Assembly (NCBI GenBank): GCA_030706285.1
Contig: JAUZOU010000161.1
Location: 1 to 6,915 of the forward strand
Length of the DNA stretch: 6,915 bases
Source of the DNA: Bacteroidota bacterium
Lineage (GTDB): Bacteria > Bacteroidota > Bacteroidia > Bacteroidales > UBA1402
Direction: 5' to 3'
The position numbers and the translations under genes were made by a program. Below the pieces are notes generated by a model. It searched no databases. It was not told where the DNA came from and saw only the letters and a list, made by a program, of their open reading frames with translations. Numbering within the stretch: the stretch's first letter is position 1; each line of letters opens with the position of its first letter. This document shows, one piece after another, positions 6,159 through 6,915 of this stretch.

Positions 6159-6915
6159 CTAAAAATTCACATAAATGAACTGGCTCGCATCAAAAACACC
6201 TGTCAGCAAGATTATCACTAATAAAATGGCGTACGCAGACCATCTTATGTACAATTTCCGGTTGTTAAAGAAATGTATTTTAGCTGGAAAGAATTCGTCA
6301 GATACTTCCTTGATAAACAGTATCGAAAGTCCCAATAAAATAAATAACGGATCAGATCTATTAGGTAAGAATAAATTCCAATTGCCAAAGTCTGTCACCA
6401 TTTTACCAATGAAATGGATCGCATCTGATAGATTCGGCATACGGAAAAATATCCACAAAAGATTTACTATTAAAAATGTAATCAATATCCGTACCCCTCT
6501 TATTACACCTTTATAGTTGGCTTTTTGTAGACCAAACATTTTTTCAATTATTTGAAAGAAACCATGAAGAATGCCCCATATGATAAATGTCCAATTTGCC
6601 CCATGCCATATGCCACTAACTAAAAACGTAATAAAAATATTGAAGTAATTACGAGGTTTACTGCAACGGCTGCCTCCTAAAGGAATATAAATATAGTCCT
6701 TTAGCCAGGTTGATAATGATATATGCCAACGTCTCCAAAAATCAGTGACGCTTGTGGAAAAATACGGTCGGTTAAAATTGTTTGTCAGATTGAATCCCAA
6801 TATCTTTCCTGCTCCAATAGCCATTAAAGAATACCCGCCAAAGTCTCCGTAAATTTGTACCGAATACAATATGCTTGCAACAAAGCATGAAAGTCCGGAC
6901 TGAAAGGTATAATTA
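6159..6915 (-). CDS. MBOAT-family membrane O-acyltransferase (AlgI/DltB-like), 5' end outside window
   Basis: The frame is open to the window edge: the 251 residues visible start at codon 6914-6912, and a TTG at 6869 is internal, not the start. AlgI-type proteins are about 450-500 residues, so the N-terminal half is missing here. The fragment carries the family core: VQIYGDFGGYS (19-29), NFNRPYFSTSVTDFWRRWH (46-64) with His64, LKDYIYIPLGG (71-81), and GIWHGANW (101-108) with His104, the expected catalytic histidine. Hydrophobic helices follow at about 109-127, 142-160, 188-203 and 225-240. Such proteins pass an acyl group, usually acetyl, from a cytoplasmic donor across the inner membrane to an extracytoplasmic acceptor protein or glycan. 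The SGNH-like gene directly downstream fits as the second half of the transfer route. Whether the substrate is the polysaccharide made by the genes at the left end is inference. Confidence 0.92.
   Translation of the reverse strand, partial: NYTFQSGLSCFVASILYSVQIYGDFGGYSLMAIGAGKILGFNLTNNFNRPYFSTSVTDFWRRWHISLSTWLKDYIYIPLGGSRCSKPRNYFNIFITFLVSGIWHGANWTFIIWGILHGFFQIIEKMFGLQKANYKGVIRGVRILITFLIVNLLWIFFRMPNLSDAIHFIGKMVTDFGNWNLFLPNRSDPLFILLGLSILFIKEVSDEFFPAKIHFFNNRKLYIRWSAYAILLVIILLTGVFDASQFIYVNF

Noticed and set aside
6175..6516. A 113-residue rightward reading frame opposite the MBOAT gene.
   Set aside because: It lies antisense to conserved acyltransferase coding sequence and shows no recognisable motif.
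6867..6869. TTG as a start codon for the acyltransferase.
   Set aside because: The frame stays open upstream to the window edge with family-typical sequence, and the family is about twice this length, so the codon is internal.

Overview
The window looks like chromosomal DNA of a Bacteroidota bacterium, probably of the order Bacteroidales. The reasons are protein style (an undecaprenyl-phosphate sugar phosphotransferase of Bacteroides type, two SPII-type lipoproteins, a bacterial serpin), AT-rich leaders without a Shine-Dalgarno sequence, and a -7-like TAnnTTTG box. The species cannot be named from the sequence. There are six protein-coding genes, two of them cut by the window ends. No RNA genes, mobile elements or CRISPR arrays were seen.

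Layout. Positions 1-1715 (+ strand) are the end of an exopolysaccharide or capsule operon: the C-terminal part of a GT4 glycosyltransferase, overlapping by one base with a full-length polyprenyl-phosphate sugar-1-phosphate transferase that would start repeat-unit synthesis. A short convergent gap (1716-1833) holds a hairpin that probably serves as terminator. Positions 1834-3600 (- strand) encode a lipoprotein with a repetitive, Asp/Gly-rich parallel beta-helix of the Cthe_2159/DUF4353 carbohydrate-binding type. A 374-bp divergent intergenic region (3601-3974) with several small repeats separates it from a lipoprotein serpin (3975-5207, + strand). Positions 5234-6915 (- strand) hold a tightly coupled pair: an MBOAT (AlgI/DltB-like) O-acyltransferase, cut by the right edge, followed 4 bp later by a membrane-anchored SGNH-hydrolase-like protein. 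This pair is clearly more AT-rich than the rest.

How they may work together (inference). Every gene concerns the cell surface: building a polysaccharide (GT4 and phosphotransferase), O-acetylating a glycan (MBOAT and SGNH), binding polysaccharide (beta-helix lipoprotein), and blocking proteases at the surface (serpin). The most notable item is the serpin. Its hinge and reactive-centre loop are intact and align without gaps to alpha-1-antitrypsin, with Val-Ala-Thr|Ser at P3-P1', which predicts an active inhibitor of elastase-like proteases. Nothing in the window proves a new multi-gene system. The strongest candidate for one is the divergent pair of surface lipoproteins sharing a repeat-containing regulatory region.
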